Of a DNA stretch of 64,000 nt, positions 25,377-34,700 are shown piece by piece. The notes beneath the pieces are model-generated. The model had not been told where the DNA came from and searched no databases. It was given only the letters and a program-made list of their open reading frames with translations. Source of the DNA: QWHO01 sp039809865 (lineage in GTDB: Bacteria; Vulcanimicrobiota; Xenobia; Xenobiales; QWHO01). Within the stretch, counting starts at the first letter, position 1, and the number at the start of each line of letters is the position of its first letter. The stretch spans positions 89,107-153,106 of the forward strand of contig JBDHVW010000007.1 of assembly GCA_039809865.1 (NCBI GenBank), written 5' to 3'. Both the position numbers and the translations under genes were made by a program.

Positions 25377-28357
25377 AACGCGGCCTGGCGTTCACGCTGT
25401 TCAGCCGGGTGGGGCTCACCGCCTGTACGGTGTTGCTCCTGGTGCTGGCCATGGACCTCTACTCCCAGCGCGGGCTGCTGGTGGACCAGGCCGATCAGCA
25501 GGCGCGTCACCAGGTCGAGGCGCTGGGCGAGGTGGTGGACCACTACTTGCTGTCGGCCAGCCAGCTGACCGAGGATCTGGTCGCCTACCAGACTCCCTTC
25601 GGCGACGAGCCCGCCCCGCACAGCTTCGAGTTCGTCCAGCAGCTGCTCGAGCGCACTCCGGATGAGGACGCCTTCGGCATCTACCTGGCCATGGAAAAGC
25701 CTGACAAACAGGGCGGGCCGGTCATCGTGTGGGTCAACCGCAACTCGCTGCCAGCCCAGGCCCACCTGGCCTACGACTTCCACGGCGCGGCCTACAAGTG
25801 GTATCAGGACGCCAAGAAATCGCCCGACAAGCTGATCATCACCGAGCCCTATTACGACAAAGGCGCCTCCAACATCGCCATGGTCAGCCTCACGCACGCC
25901 ATTCACGATCCGGCGGGCAAGTTCTCGGGCGTGGCCGGGACCGATCTCTCGCTGGACGAGATCCGCGCCACGGTCGTGGCGGCGCAAGAGGAGCTGGGCT
26001 ACGGGGACGGCTACTTCTACCTCGTCAGCCGCGACGGGCGCGTGATCGCCCATCCCGACGCCCGCCTCCAGGTGAGCGAGAGCTCGGCGGGAGCGCTGCT
26101 GCCGGATCTGCCCGAGGGCAAGCTGGTGCAACGCGGCGAGGGGGCCGACCAGCTGACGGTCGACAACAAGGTGCGCCGGGTCTACTGGGCCCAGGCGCCG
26201 ATCAGCGGCTGGACCGTGGTCTGCAACCTGCCCGAAGAGGCCATCCTGGCGCCGCTCGTGCCGTTCGTGAAGCAGGGGCTGGGCTTGATCGTGCTCAGCA
26301 TGCTGCTGACCCTGGCCACGGTCGCGCTCATCGGGCTGCGCATCAGCCAGAGCGTGGGCCAGTTGACCGAGGCGGCCGACTCGGCCCGGCGCGGCGACTA
26401 CACGGGCCTGGCGCTGAGTGGCCCGGTACGCCGTTCGGACGAGCTGGGCCGCCTGGCCCGGTCCTTCCTGGAGCTCTTCCACCAGCTGGGCAGCCGGGAG
26501 GAGCGCCTGCGCCAGACCCAGCGCGAGTTGAAGGCCCGCGAGGAGAACTTCACCTGGCTCCTGGAGAACTCTTTCGCGCTGCTGGCCGTGGTGGCGCCCG
26601 ACGGCGGCTTCATCCGCTACACTTCGCGCCTGATCCCGCACGCCCCGGCCCGGCTCGAAGACCTGCTGGTGAGCGCCGATCGCCCCAGCTACGAGCGTCT
26701 CTGGACCGGCCAGGTGCGCGGCTCGCTCGAGGTGCGCCTGCAATGCGAGCCGGACCAGTTGTTCGAGCTCAGCATGCAGGACCATCAGAACGATCCCGCC
26801 GTGCAGGGCATCGTGGTGAGCCTGCGCGACGTGACCGAGCGCAAGCAGTCGCAGGATGCCGAGCTCGAGCGCGAGGCGGCCCAGGCAGCCAGCGAGGCCA
26901 AGAGCGCCTTCCTGGCCACGATGAGCCACGAGCTGCGCACGCCCCTCAACGCCGTGGTGGGCTATTCCGAGATGCTCATCGAGGACGCCGAGGACCGGGG
27001 CGAGGACGCCGTGGTGGCCGACCTGAACAAGATCCTGGGGGCGGCCAGGCACCTCCTGGCGCTGATCTCGGACATCCTGGACCTGTCCAAGGTCGAGGCC
27101 GGGCGTATGGAGCTGGCGCTGGAGACGTTCGACCTCGATCCGGTGCTGGACAACGTGGTGGCGACCGTCCAACCGCTGGTGGCCAAGAACCGCAACACCC
27201 TGGTGGTCGAGCGCCAGCCGTCGCTGGGTCGCATGCGCAGCGACCTGACCAAGCTGCGCCAGAGCCTCTTCAACCTGCTCTCGAACGCCTGCAAGTTCAC
27301 CGAGGAGGGCCGGGTCACCATGCGGGCTCGCAGCGAGGGCCCCGAGTGGCTCTCGTTCGAGGTCGCCGACACCGGCATCGGCATGACCTCCGAGCAGTTG
27401 TCGCGGCTGTTCCAGGCGTTCAGCCAGGCCGATGACTCCACCAGCCGCAAGTATGGCGGGACCGGACTGGGATTGATGCTGACGCGCAACTTCTGCCGCA
27501 TGATGGGGGGCGACGTCAGCGTGCTCAGCCGGGCCGGCGAGGGGACGACCTTCACGATCCGCCTGCCGCGCCATACCGCCGAGACGGCTCCCGTGCCGGA
27601 GGTCCCTTCGGCGGTCACCACCCGCATCAACACGCGCAAGGTCCTGGTCGTGGACGACAACTCCGATGCCCGTGAGATCCTATCCCGCTCGCTCGAGAAG
27701 GCCGGCTACCGCGTCATGGTGGCCGTCGGGGGCGAGGAGGGGCTGGAGAAAGCGCGCGAGTTCAAGCCCGACCTCATCACGCTGGACGTGCTGATGCCCC
27801 GGATGGACGGCTGGAAAGTGCTCACCGAGCTCAAACAAGACCCGGAGCTCTCGCAGGTACCGGTGCTGCTGATCTCGATCCGGGTCGATCGAGAGATGGC
27901 GCTGACCCTGGGCGCGGCCGGCTTCCTGACCAAGCCGGTCGACCGGGAGGAGCTCTTGAGCGTGGTCCATCGCCTGGCGCCCCGGGCCAAGAGCGCGCTG
28001 GTGGTCGACGACGACCCGCACGCCCGCAGCCTGCTGGTTCGCTACCTCGAGGGCTGGGACGTGCGCGAGGCGCCGGACGGCCTGGCGGCCCTCGGGCTGC
28101 TGCGTGACCGTCCGGCCGACCTCATCCTGCTGGATCTCGTGATGCCCCGCATGGACGGATTCGAGCTGCAGCGCATGCTGCGCGACTCGGATGACACGCG
28201 CCTGGCCAAAATTCCGATCATCGTGGTGTCCTCCAAGGACCTCACGCCGGAAGAAATCCAAGAGTTGGAAGGGGCAGAGCGCCCCATCCTCAGAAAAGGC
28301 TTCCAGCCGGACGAGCTGGTACGATTGATGGACACGATGTTCCCCGGAAAGGACTGA
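25373..28357 (+). CDS. membrane hybrid histidine kinase with two receivers
   Basis: The 994-residue protein starts at ATG 25373, overlapping the previous stop (ATGA). Order: TM1 (LTACTVLLLVLAMDL), large CACHE sensor domain (about residues 35-295, with YYDKGASNIAMVSLTHAI and SGVAGTDLSLDEI), TM2 (LGLIVLSMLLTLATVALIGL), HAMP, a short PAS-like segment, HisKA (MSHELRTPLNAVVGY), HATPase (SNACKF, DTGIGM, GGTGLGL), receiver 1 (DVLMPRMDG) and receiver 2 (DLVMPRMDG). It is a close architectural twin of the upstream kinase, probably from duplication, with a different sensor. CACHE domains usually bind small metabolites; the ligand is unknown. Confidence 0.93.
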   Translation: MKRGLAFTLFSRVGLTACTVLLLVLAMDLYSQRGLLVDQADQQARHQVEALGEVVDHYLLSASQLTEDLVAYQTPFGDEPAPHSFEFVQQLLERTPDEDAFGIYLAMEKPDKQGGPVIVWVNRNSLPAQAHLAYDFHGAAYKWYQDAKKSPDKLIITEPYYDKGASNIAMVSLTHAIHDPAGKFSGVAGTDLSLDEIRATVVAAQEELGYGDGYFYLVSRDGRVIAHPDARLQVSESSAGALLPDLPEGKLVQRGEGADQLTVDNKVRRVYWAQAPISGWTVVCNLPEEAILAPLVPFVKQGLGLIVLSMLLTLATVALIGLRISQSVGQLTEAADSARRGDYTGLALSGPVRRSDELGRLARSFLELFHQLGSREERLRQTQRELKAREENFTWLLENSFALLAVVAPDGGFIRYTSRLIPHAPARLEDLLVSADRPSYERLWTGQVRGSLEVRLQCEPDQLFELSMQDHQNDPAVQGIVVSLRDVTERKQSQDAELEREAAQAASEAKSAFLATMSHELRTPLNAVVGYSEMLIEDAEDRGEDAVVADLNKILGAARHLLALISDILDLSKVEAGRMELALETFDLDPVLDNVVATVQPLVAKNRNTLVVERQPSLGRMRSDLTKLRQSLFNLLSNACKFTEEGRVTMRARSEGPEWLSFEVADTGIGMTSEQLSRLFQAFSQADDSTSRKYGGTGLGLMLTRNFCRMMGGDVSVLSRAGEGTTFTIRLPRHTAETAPVPEVPSAVTTRINTRKVLVVDDNSDAREILSRSLEKAGYRVMVAVGGEEGLEKAREFKPDLITLDVLMPRMDGWKVLTELKQDPELSQVPVLLISIRVDREMALTLGAAGFLTKPVDREELLSVVHRLAPRAKSALVVDDDPHARSLLVRYLEGWDVREAPDGLAALGLLRDRPADLILLDLVMPRMDGFELQRMLRDSDDTRLAKIPIIVVSSKDLTPEEIQELEGAERPILRKGFQPDELVRLMDTMFPGKD

Positions 28358-28361
28358 CTTG

Positions 28362-29588
28362 ATGAGCACGCGCGAGCTGCTGCTGGTGGTAGACGACAAT
28401 CCTGACAACCGCGAGGTTCTGGGACGGCGCCTGGAGCGCAAGGGATTCCAGGTATTGATGGCCGAGGACGGCAAGAAAGCCCTGGAGATGGTGGACAATC
28501 ATCCGGTGGACCTCATTCTGCTCGACATCATGATGCCCGAGATCAGCGGCCTGGACGTCTTACGCAAGGTGCGCTACAACAAAGCCGCCCACCAGCTCCC
28601 GATCATCATGGTGAGCGCCGTGGGCGAGAGCGACATGGTCGTGGAGGCGCTCAACCTGGGCGCTAACGACTACGTCACCAAGCCGATCGACTTCGCCATC
28701 ACGCTGGCCCGCGTCGAGGCGCAACTGGCGCGGCGCCGCGAGCAGCAGCTGACCCCCCTGGCCCCCGACCCCAACTTCGACGTGTCCAGCGGCATGACGA
28801 TGGGTCCCTACGAGATCAAGGAGAAACTGGGCGAGGGCGGGTTCGGCTCGGTCTTCAAGGCTCTCGATACCCGCCTGGAGCGCACCGTGGCCGTCAAGGT
28901 CATCGCCAAGGAGCTGCTCAAGGACCAGGAGGCCCTGACGCGCTTCATGCAGGAAGCGCGCGTGGTCGCGAAGTTGCAGCACCCCAACGTGACCTCGATC
29001 TACGATCTGGGCACGACGCCGACCGCCTACATCGTCATGGAGCTGATCACCGGCGAGTCGCTCGAGGACATGGACAAGCCGATGAATCCCGCGCAGGCGG
29101 CCTTGATCGCGGCCCAGATCTGCGACGCGCTCGACGTGGTGCACGAAGCGGGCATCGTGCACCGCGATCTCAAGCCGGCCAACTTGATGGTGGACGAGAA
29201 AGGGATGATCCACCTGATGGACTTTGGCCTGGCCAAGCTGGCCGATTCGGCGGTCAAGCTGACGCAGTCGGGCTTTGCCATGGGCACGCCCACGCACATG
29301 GCCCCCGAGCAGATCGACGACACCTACGGCAAACCCGACAACCGCACCGATCTGTATGCCCTGGGCGTCATCCTGTACGAATTGCTGACCGGTGAGCTAC
29401 CCTTCGGGGGCGGGATGCACCAGTTGCTGACGGGCATCCTGACCAAGGAGCCCTTTCCCCTCCGCTCTCTCAACCCGGACGTGCCGCCCATCCTGGAGGC
29501 CATCTGCCTCAAAGCCATGTCCAAGAAGCCCGAGGAGCGCTACCAAAACGCGCAGGAGCTGGCCAAATCCTTGCGGAGCTGGCAGTAG
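28362..29588 (+). CDS. receiver-Ser/Thr protein kinase fusion
   Basis: The 408-residue protein starts at ATG 28362, eight bases after GGAAAGGA. Residues ~1-125 are a complete receiver (VVDDNPDN, LLDIMMPEISG, SAV, KPID). Residues ~148-405 are a Ser/Thr kinase: GEGGFGSVFKA glycine loop, VAVKV lysine, HRDLKPANL catalytic loop, DFGLAKL, MAPEQ. No transmembrane segment is present. It closes the four-gene operon, so phosphorelay from the two hybrid kinases to the receiver may switch Ser/Thr phosphorylation on or off. The domain order receiver then kinase directly couples the two phosphorylation chemistries. Substrates are unknown; FHA proteins such as that at 1-915 are plausible readers. Confidence 0.93.
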   Translation: MSTRELLLVVDDNPDNREVLGRRLERKGFQVLMAEDGKKALEMVDNHPVDLILLDIMMPEISGLDVLRKVRYNKAAHQLPIIMVSAVGESDMVVEALNLGANDYVTKPIDFAITLARVEAQLARRREQQLTPLAPDPNFDVSSGMTMGPYEIKEKLGEGGFGSVFKALDTRLERTVAVKVIAKELLKDQEALTRFMQEARVVAKLQHPNVTSIYDLGTTPTAYIVMELITGESLEDMDKPMNPAQAALIAAQICDALDVVHEAGIVHRDLKPANLMVDEKGMIHLMDFGLAKLADSAVKLTQSGFAMGTPTHMAPEQIDDTYGKPDNRTDLYALGVILYELLTGELPFGGGMHQLLTGILTKEPFPLRSLNPDVPPILEAICLKAMSKKPEERYQNAQELAKSLRSWQ

Positions 29589-29589
29589 T

Positions 29590-29621
29590 GGGCTCACTGA
29601 AAGACCTCAGTCGAAAAGCCC
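29590..29621. terminator. stem-loop between convergent genes
   Basis: GGGCT pairs with AGCCC (29590-29594 with 29617-29621), enclosing ACTGA-N6-TCAGT (29596-29611). It lies just after the kinase stop and spans the 3' end of the Uma2 gene. There is no strong T-tract, so termination is tentative. Confidence 0.35.
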
Positions 29622-30131
29622 CTCCAGCTCGAGCTGAATCTCGCACTCGCCAGGAAAACTCAGACTTGTCAGCGCCCTCTCCGCGAATCGTCCCTCTTCG
29701 TTGACCAGCAAGCTCGAGCGACGCGTCTCCGGATCGACGATCAGGTAATAGGCCACCCCGAGACCCTCGTAAGCTTCCCTTTTGTACAGAAGGTCCTTGG
29801 AACGGGTCGAGGGAGAAAGAATTTCGACCACCAGGGCTGGCGCGCGGGTGATGAATTTGGAGTTGCTCGGGTCGCAAGTGACCAGGATATCGGGCCGGAA
29901 GACCGTGTCCTCAGCCGCAATCCAGTCGATCTCGTAGAGGACCTCACAATGCTGGCACCCGGTGGCCTTCAAGGCGTGCGACAAACGCTCGAGCAATCGA
30001 ACGCCGATGCGTTGGTGCTGGCGGTCCGACGAGGGGCTCATGGCCACGGGCAGACCCGTCCAGAGCTCCCACTTGCCCTCCCACTGTCGATAGTCCTCAA
30101 CCGTGTAGTGCGGAATATAGCGCGGAAGCAT
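29607..30131 (-). CDS. Uma2-family (DUF820) PD-(D/E)XK nuclease-like protein
   Basis: The 174-residue protein has the Uma2 pattern: N-terminal YTVEDYRQWEG, the nuclease-core Asp in FRPDILV, Glu in VVEILSPSTRSKDL, then YEGLGVAYYLIVDPE. These genes are abundant in cyanobacteria and some other phyla, and their biological function is unproven despite the nuclease fold. It stands alone, converging on the kinase operon. The ATG at 30131 begins a sensible fold; no strong ribosome-binding site is visible. Confidence 0.88.
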   Translation of the reverse strand: MLPRYIPHYTVEDYRQWEGKWELWTGLPVAMSPSSDRQHQRIGVRLLERLSHALKATGCQHCEVLYEIDWIAAEDTVFRPDILVTCDPSNSKFITRAPALVVEILSPSTRSKDLLYKREAYEGLGVAYYLIVDPETRRSSLLVNEEGRFAERALTSLSFPGECEIQLELEGLFD

Positions 30132-30326
30132 GGGGTTACTATAGCACAGTGGCCGGGTCAGTCGTTCCAGTCCAAGTCAACAGCCTGCTTCGCAATCGCG
30201 ACGGCGAGTTGCGCGCCGGCACCTCGGGCGGCAACTGATGGTAGGCGGAGTACGCCTGGCCAAAGCTATGCTTGACCTCATGATCCGCCTTCGAACCCAG
30301 GCGGTAGATTTTTCTCCCGAGTGCGG

Positions 30327-30342
30327 TATAATAGGATCCTAT
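30327..30342 (+). promoter_or_regulatory. promoter -10 box with overlapping 12-bp palindrome
   Basis: A perfect TATAAT (30327-30332) lies 33 bp before the ATG of the GSPG-repeat gene, overlapping the palindrome ATAGGATCCTAT (30331-30342). No convincing -35 hexamer is seen. The palindrome would cover the transcription start and could be an operator. Nothing else is recognised in the 30132-30364 gap. Confidence 0.45.
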
Positions 30343-30364
30343 ACCAGGAGGAGGGCTTTCGCAC

Positions 30365-30763
30365 ATGGCTGGAGGAAATGGCTTCATCTTTTCGGTCGGT
30401 TCGCCGGGATACCCGTTCTCGTTCAGCACCGGCTCGCCCGGCTACCCCTTCTCCTTCAGCGTCAACTCGCCCGGCCAGCCCTTCTCGTTCAGCGTCGGCT
30501 CTCCCGGACAGCCCTTTGCCTTCAGCGTCGGGTCCCCCGGCTATCCCTTCTCCTTCCAGACCGACAACAGCGGCGCCCTGGGCGCCATCTTCGGCGGCGG
30601 CGGCGTTAGCCAGCAGAACGGCCTGTTCATGAACTACTACCAGGACCTGTTCTCGGCCAACAACCAGCTCGGCGGCGGCTGGGCCGGATTTGGCGGCTTC
30701 GGTGGCTACGGCGGCGGCTTCGGTGGTTACAACTACGGCGGCTATGGCGGCTTCGGCTTCTAA
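30365..30763 (+). CDS. GSPG-repeat, Gly/Phe/Tyr-rich hypothetical protein
   Basis: The 132-residue protein has two unusual halves. Residues ~10-65 contain five 11-residue repeats of the form GSPGYPFSFSV (variants NSPGQPFSFSV, GSPGQPFAFSV). The C-terminal ~35 residues are a Gly/Tyr/Phe tract (GGFGGYGGGFGGYNYGGYG). Between them is a short segment (NNSG-like, QNGLFMNYYQDLFSANNQL). No cysteine, signal peptide or known family is present. AGGAGGAGG precedes the ATG and a perfect -10 box lies upstream, so expression is probably strong. Aromatic Gly-rich repeats suggest a self-associating, fibrous or condensate-forming protein; this is inference. Confidence 0.7.
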   Translation: MAGGNGFIFSVGSPGYPFSFSTGSPGYPFSFSVNSPGQPFSFSVGSPGQPFAFSVGSPGYPFSFQTDNSGALGAIFGGGGVSQQNGLFMNYYQDLFSANNQLGGGWAGFGGFGGYGGGFGGYNYGGYGGFGF

Positions 30764-30773
30764 ACCTTCGACA

Positions 30774-30794
30774 CTGTCGACTGTCGACTGTCGA
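30774..30794. repeat. CTGTCGA heptamer tandem repeat
   Basis: Three exact copies of CTGTCGA stand in the gap between the GSPG-repeat gene and lipA. The inverse-complement family (TCGACAG) recurs at 37835-37862. Confidence 0.8.
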
Positions 30795-30839
30795 CCCCAA
30801 GAAGCAGGGTACCCCAACCGAAGAACCTAATACGCCCCG

Positions 30840-31781
30840 GTGAGCGATACGTTTGTGCCTTTGCGCGTGATCGGCGACGAGCCGCGTCTCCCGCGCCCCT
30901 CCGACCCTGAATGGCAGGCTCGTCCCCCCAAGCCCGACTGGCTGCGCATCCGCCTGCGCACCAACGAGGAGTTCGGCAAGATCCGCGCCATGATGGATCG
31001 CCTGACCCTCAACACGGTCTGCCAGGAGGCGAAATGCCCCAACATCTATGAGTGTTGGAGCGACGGCACCGCCACGTTCATGATCCTGGGCGATACCTGC
31101 ACCCGCGCATGCGGCTACTGCGCCGTCAAGACCGGCAAGACCGGGCAGGAGGTCGATCCCCACGAGCCCGCTCACGTCGCCGAAGCCGTGGCCGCCATGG
31201 GCCTGGAGCACGCGGTGGTGACCAGCGTGGACCGCGACGATCTGCCCGACGCCGGGGCCCAGCACTTCGTGGACACGATCCTGGCCATCCGCCAGAGCAA
31301 TCCCGGCACGCGCGTCGAGGTGCTGATCCCCGACTTCGGGGGCGACTGGGAGGCGCTGGAGAAGCTGCTCCGGGCCCGTCCGGACGTGCTCAACCACAAC
31401 ACCGAAACCGTGCCGAGCCTCTATCGCCGGGTGCGCTCCAAGGGCGTTTACGCCCGTTGCCTCGAGGTCCTCGAGCGCAGCGCCCGCTTCCGCGACGAGC
31501 ACTTTCCCACCATGCTGGTGAAGACCGGCCTGATGGTCGGTCTGGGGGAAAGCGTCGAGGAGCTGCTCTCCACCTTCGAAGAGGTGCGCGCCGCCGGGGC
31601 CGACATCCTGACCATCGGTCAGTACATGCGCCCGACGATGAAACACCTGCCGGTGGAGCGGTTCTACACACCCGACGAGTTCGCCATGCTCGGCGAGAAA
31701 GCGCGCGTCATGGGTTTCCGCTTCGTGGAGTCCGGCCCGCTCGTGCGCTCTTCGTATCACGCCAAACGGCATCATGTTTGA
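30840..31781 (+). CDS. lipA: lipoyl synthase
   Basis: This radical-SAM enzyme inserts two sulfurs into protein-bound octanoate. The 313-residue protein has the auxiliary-cluster motif C-x4-C-x5-C (CQEAKCPNIYEC), the radical-SAM motif C-x3-C-x2-C (CTRACGYC), TSVDRDDLPD, HNTETVPSLYRRVR and the C-terminal SGPLVRSSYHA with the terminal cluster serine. It starts with GTG at 30840. The end overlaps the next gene by 8 bp. No lipB or lplA is nearby. Confidence 0.97.
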   Translation: MSDTFVPLRVIGDEPRLPRPSDPEWQARPPKPDWLRIRLRTNEEFGKIRAMMDRLTLNTVCQEAKCPNIYECWSDGTATFMILGDTCTRACGYCAVKTGKTGQEVDPHEPAHVAEAVAAMGLEHAVVTSVDRDDLPDAGAQHFVDTILAIRQSNPGTRVEVLIPDFGGDWEALEKLLRARPDVLNHNTETVPSLYRRVRSKGVYARCLEVLERSARFRDEHFPTMLVKTGLMVGLGESVEELLSTFEEVRAAGADILTIGQYMRPTMKHLPVERFYTPDEFAMLGEKARVMGFRFVESGPLVRSSYHAKRHHV

Positions 31782-34700
31782 GGGTTTCCGGCGTGGGCTC
31801 CGCCTGTTTCTGGGCGGAGGACGACCCACGCTGCTGGCCGACGACGAGCGGCCCGAAGCCCCGCAAGAGCTGACCTCGCGCGACGGGTTCGTGCGCATCC
31901 ACCAGGTGGACGGCCAGGTACACTTGCAGCCCTCCTTTGCCAGCGCTCCCATGCTGGTGCTGCCCGGCAACCTGGATGGCGCTTTGAGCGCCGTGCGGGG
32001 TCAGGCCGGGGGGCGCGAAGCCATGCTGCTGTCCTTCCCCATCGTGGTGGGCGGGCGCAGCCGAAAATTGCAGCTGACCGTGGCCCGGCTGGGTCCACAA
32101 ACACCCGACGACACCTTCACGCTGGTGCGCGCCAGCCGACGGCGCGTGCCCCCGGCCGAGCAGGCGCTGGAGTTCGTCTACCATCTCGACGGCAGCGAGG
32201 TGCGCTACCTGGTGGAGATGGACCTGGAGATCCCGCCCGTCGGCTTCCGCGAGTTGACCCGCCACCGCGCCGTTTTCGATGAGGTGCCCCCGGTCACCCA
32301 GATGGTGGCCTTCCTCAAAGCCACCATCCACACCCGGCGAACGGCGCTGCGGAGCCTCTCCTCTCTGGCACGGCGGGTGGATGACCCGAAGGTCCAGGAC
32401 ATGGTCGCCCTCATGCAGGAGACGCTGAGCCAGAGTCACGATTTCACCAATCCCGTGCTGACCGAGCTGCTGGTCGATCTGCAACGGGCCGGGCGCCCGG
32501 TCAACCCCAACACGCTGGCGGCCATGACGCTGCTGGCGGACATCCACCTTGGCCATCTGACCCGCGTCCAGCTCGATGCCCTGGTCGAGCAGGGCGAGCC
32601 GCTGGCGACCTCCGCCACCGCCGCCGAGGCGGCCGCCGCCTTCCTGGGCGTGGAGCCAGCGCAATGGCAGGCGATGCGCCCTCCCCAGCCGCCTGACGTG
32701 GAGGCCACGCGGGAGTTCCTCCAGGGCACGGTGGGTCAACGAAGCGCCCTGACGATTCTGGCGGACCTCGCCGAGGACAGCGGCAGCGAGCGCTCCCGCT
32801 CGCGGGTGCAGCACCTGCACGAGAAAGTGGGCCCCGACCAGATCCTCACCAACGACGAGCACGAGGCCCTCCGGAGCTATCTGGCCAGCCAGGGACGGCC
32901 CGTGCAGCCGGACACCCTGGCTGCGTTGGGAATCTACGTCGACTTCGAAGCGGGCATCCTCTCCGAGGAGGATATCGACGCCCTGACCCCAACGCGCGGG
33001 TTTCTGGACACGTCGCTCTATGGGATGGTCGCCATTTCGGGAGCCTTTGACGCCGAGCTGCGGCCGTTCCGGCTCGTGGCCGACCGCCAGGCGCTGTTGT
33101 GGGAAGGACTCATGCAGCTCCTGCGCGTCGTCAAAGGCGGCCTGGTGGCGCGTTTCCTGGAGCCTTCCCAGGCGGGAGTGCTCACCCTCTGCATCACTTC
33201 CCCGGGCGAGGTGGTGCCGCTGCGCAGCCGCGGTCTGACGTTCACGGGCGAGATCCTGGCTCAGCTCCCCGGCCTGAACTACCTGCAGGAGGCCGATCTG
33301 GAGGTGATGGCGCGGGCCAACCCCGGCCTGATGGGCTGTTTTGCCTCCGAGGACAAGAAGGTGCAGTGGCGCCTCCTGGACTCGGTCCAGCGTCCGGCCG
33401 ACGTGGAGCTGCTGAAGGGCCGCCACAACTATATCGACGGCTACCGGCTGTATCAGTTTCAAGGGAAGGTCGTGGCGCGGTCACAGCCCGTGACGTTCGA
33501 GGAGCTGCGCTGGCGGAAGGACTTCGTCACGGTCTACCGCGATCAGCGCGGCAATGCGCATTATGTCTTCATTTCCAAGCTGACAGACGAGCAGGAGCTG
33601 CTGACTCCGCCCCGGCCCGACCTGGAGTGGGCCGGCGAGGTGGTCGAGTTTCCCGATCTTTCGGGCTGCCCGCCGGTGCTCTACGAGCCGAGTCACGAAT
33701 TCTTGCTGGGGAGGCCGGAGGAGCGCGGCTTGCGCCAGCAGCGCCTCGACCGTATTTACGAAGGGCTGGAGGCCCATTTGACCCAGCCCTGGGTCTGGTA
33801 CAACCTGGCCCAACATCCGCCTCACCTGGCGCGTCTGCGGGCCCGCCTCAAGTCACCCAGGGTCCGGGCCACCCTGGCGGGGGTCGTCGACCTGGCCACG
33901 CGCAACGCCATGCTGCACGCCCTGAACGACGAGGAGCTCGAGCTCCAGCTGGCCGAGCCGCTGCTGCAGAGCCTCGATCTCGAGGAGCTCGAGGAGTTCG
34001 CCGTCCTGACGGTGTTCTTCAAGGTCTGCCAGGAGATCGAGTTGCCCGGACTGGTGAAGTATTACAACCGTGAAGCCTTCCGCGACTTGTTGTTGGATCG
34101 GCTGTTCGCCGCCTCGGACTCGGGCGATCCGGTGGTGCGCCTCCAGGCCGCCCGGCTGATGGGAAGTGACCTGGTGGCCTACGCACCTCAGCAGCAGCTG
34201 GCCGTCAGCTATGTCCTGTCGCGCTTCCTCGAGAGCGAAAAGGTGACCGTGGCGCGCCAGGCGGCGCGGTCGCTGGCGGCGCTCAGTCTGGAGGAGCTGG
34301 TGCCCTTGCCTGAGACCGCCCACGCGCGGCTGCTCGTCGCGGGCAAGAGGAAATCGCGCAAGAAAGGCTGCACCGTGGACACGCTCGAGCTCGAGGAGAT
34401 TCGGGCCGAGCTCGACGAGTGGCTCGCGAGCTCGGACGCGGCCCTCTCTCCCCTGGCCCGACGGCTGGCCGAGCCGGCTCTGGTGAGCGCGGTCTGCGAG
34501 TGGGTGGCCCGCCTGAACGACACCTTCCGCCACGACACCTCGCTGGCGCAGCACCGCTACCTGATGGTGGTGTCGGAGAAGAAGCTGGATCGCTTCCTGG
34601 CCACCTCCGTCCAGTCGTGGCAAGAGTTTGCCGCGGAGCGCGGCTCATCGGTGGGCGATCTGCTGCAGGTGGAGGGGGTGCTCGCGGAGTTCCGCGCCTG

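Noticed and set aside
30175..30240. Plus-strand stretch resembling a short gene remnant (RNRDGELRAG)
   Set aside because: Stops follow within a few codons and no family could be named; too short to support.
30139..30429. 96-codon minus-strand opening before the GSPG-repeat gene
   Set aside because: No family features, and it overlaps the promoter and start of a gene with strong signals.
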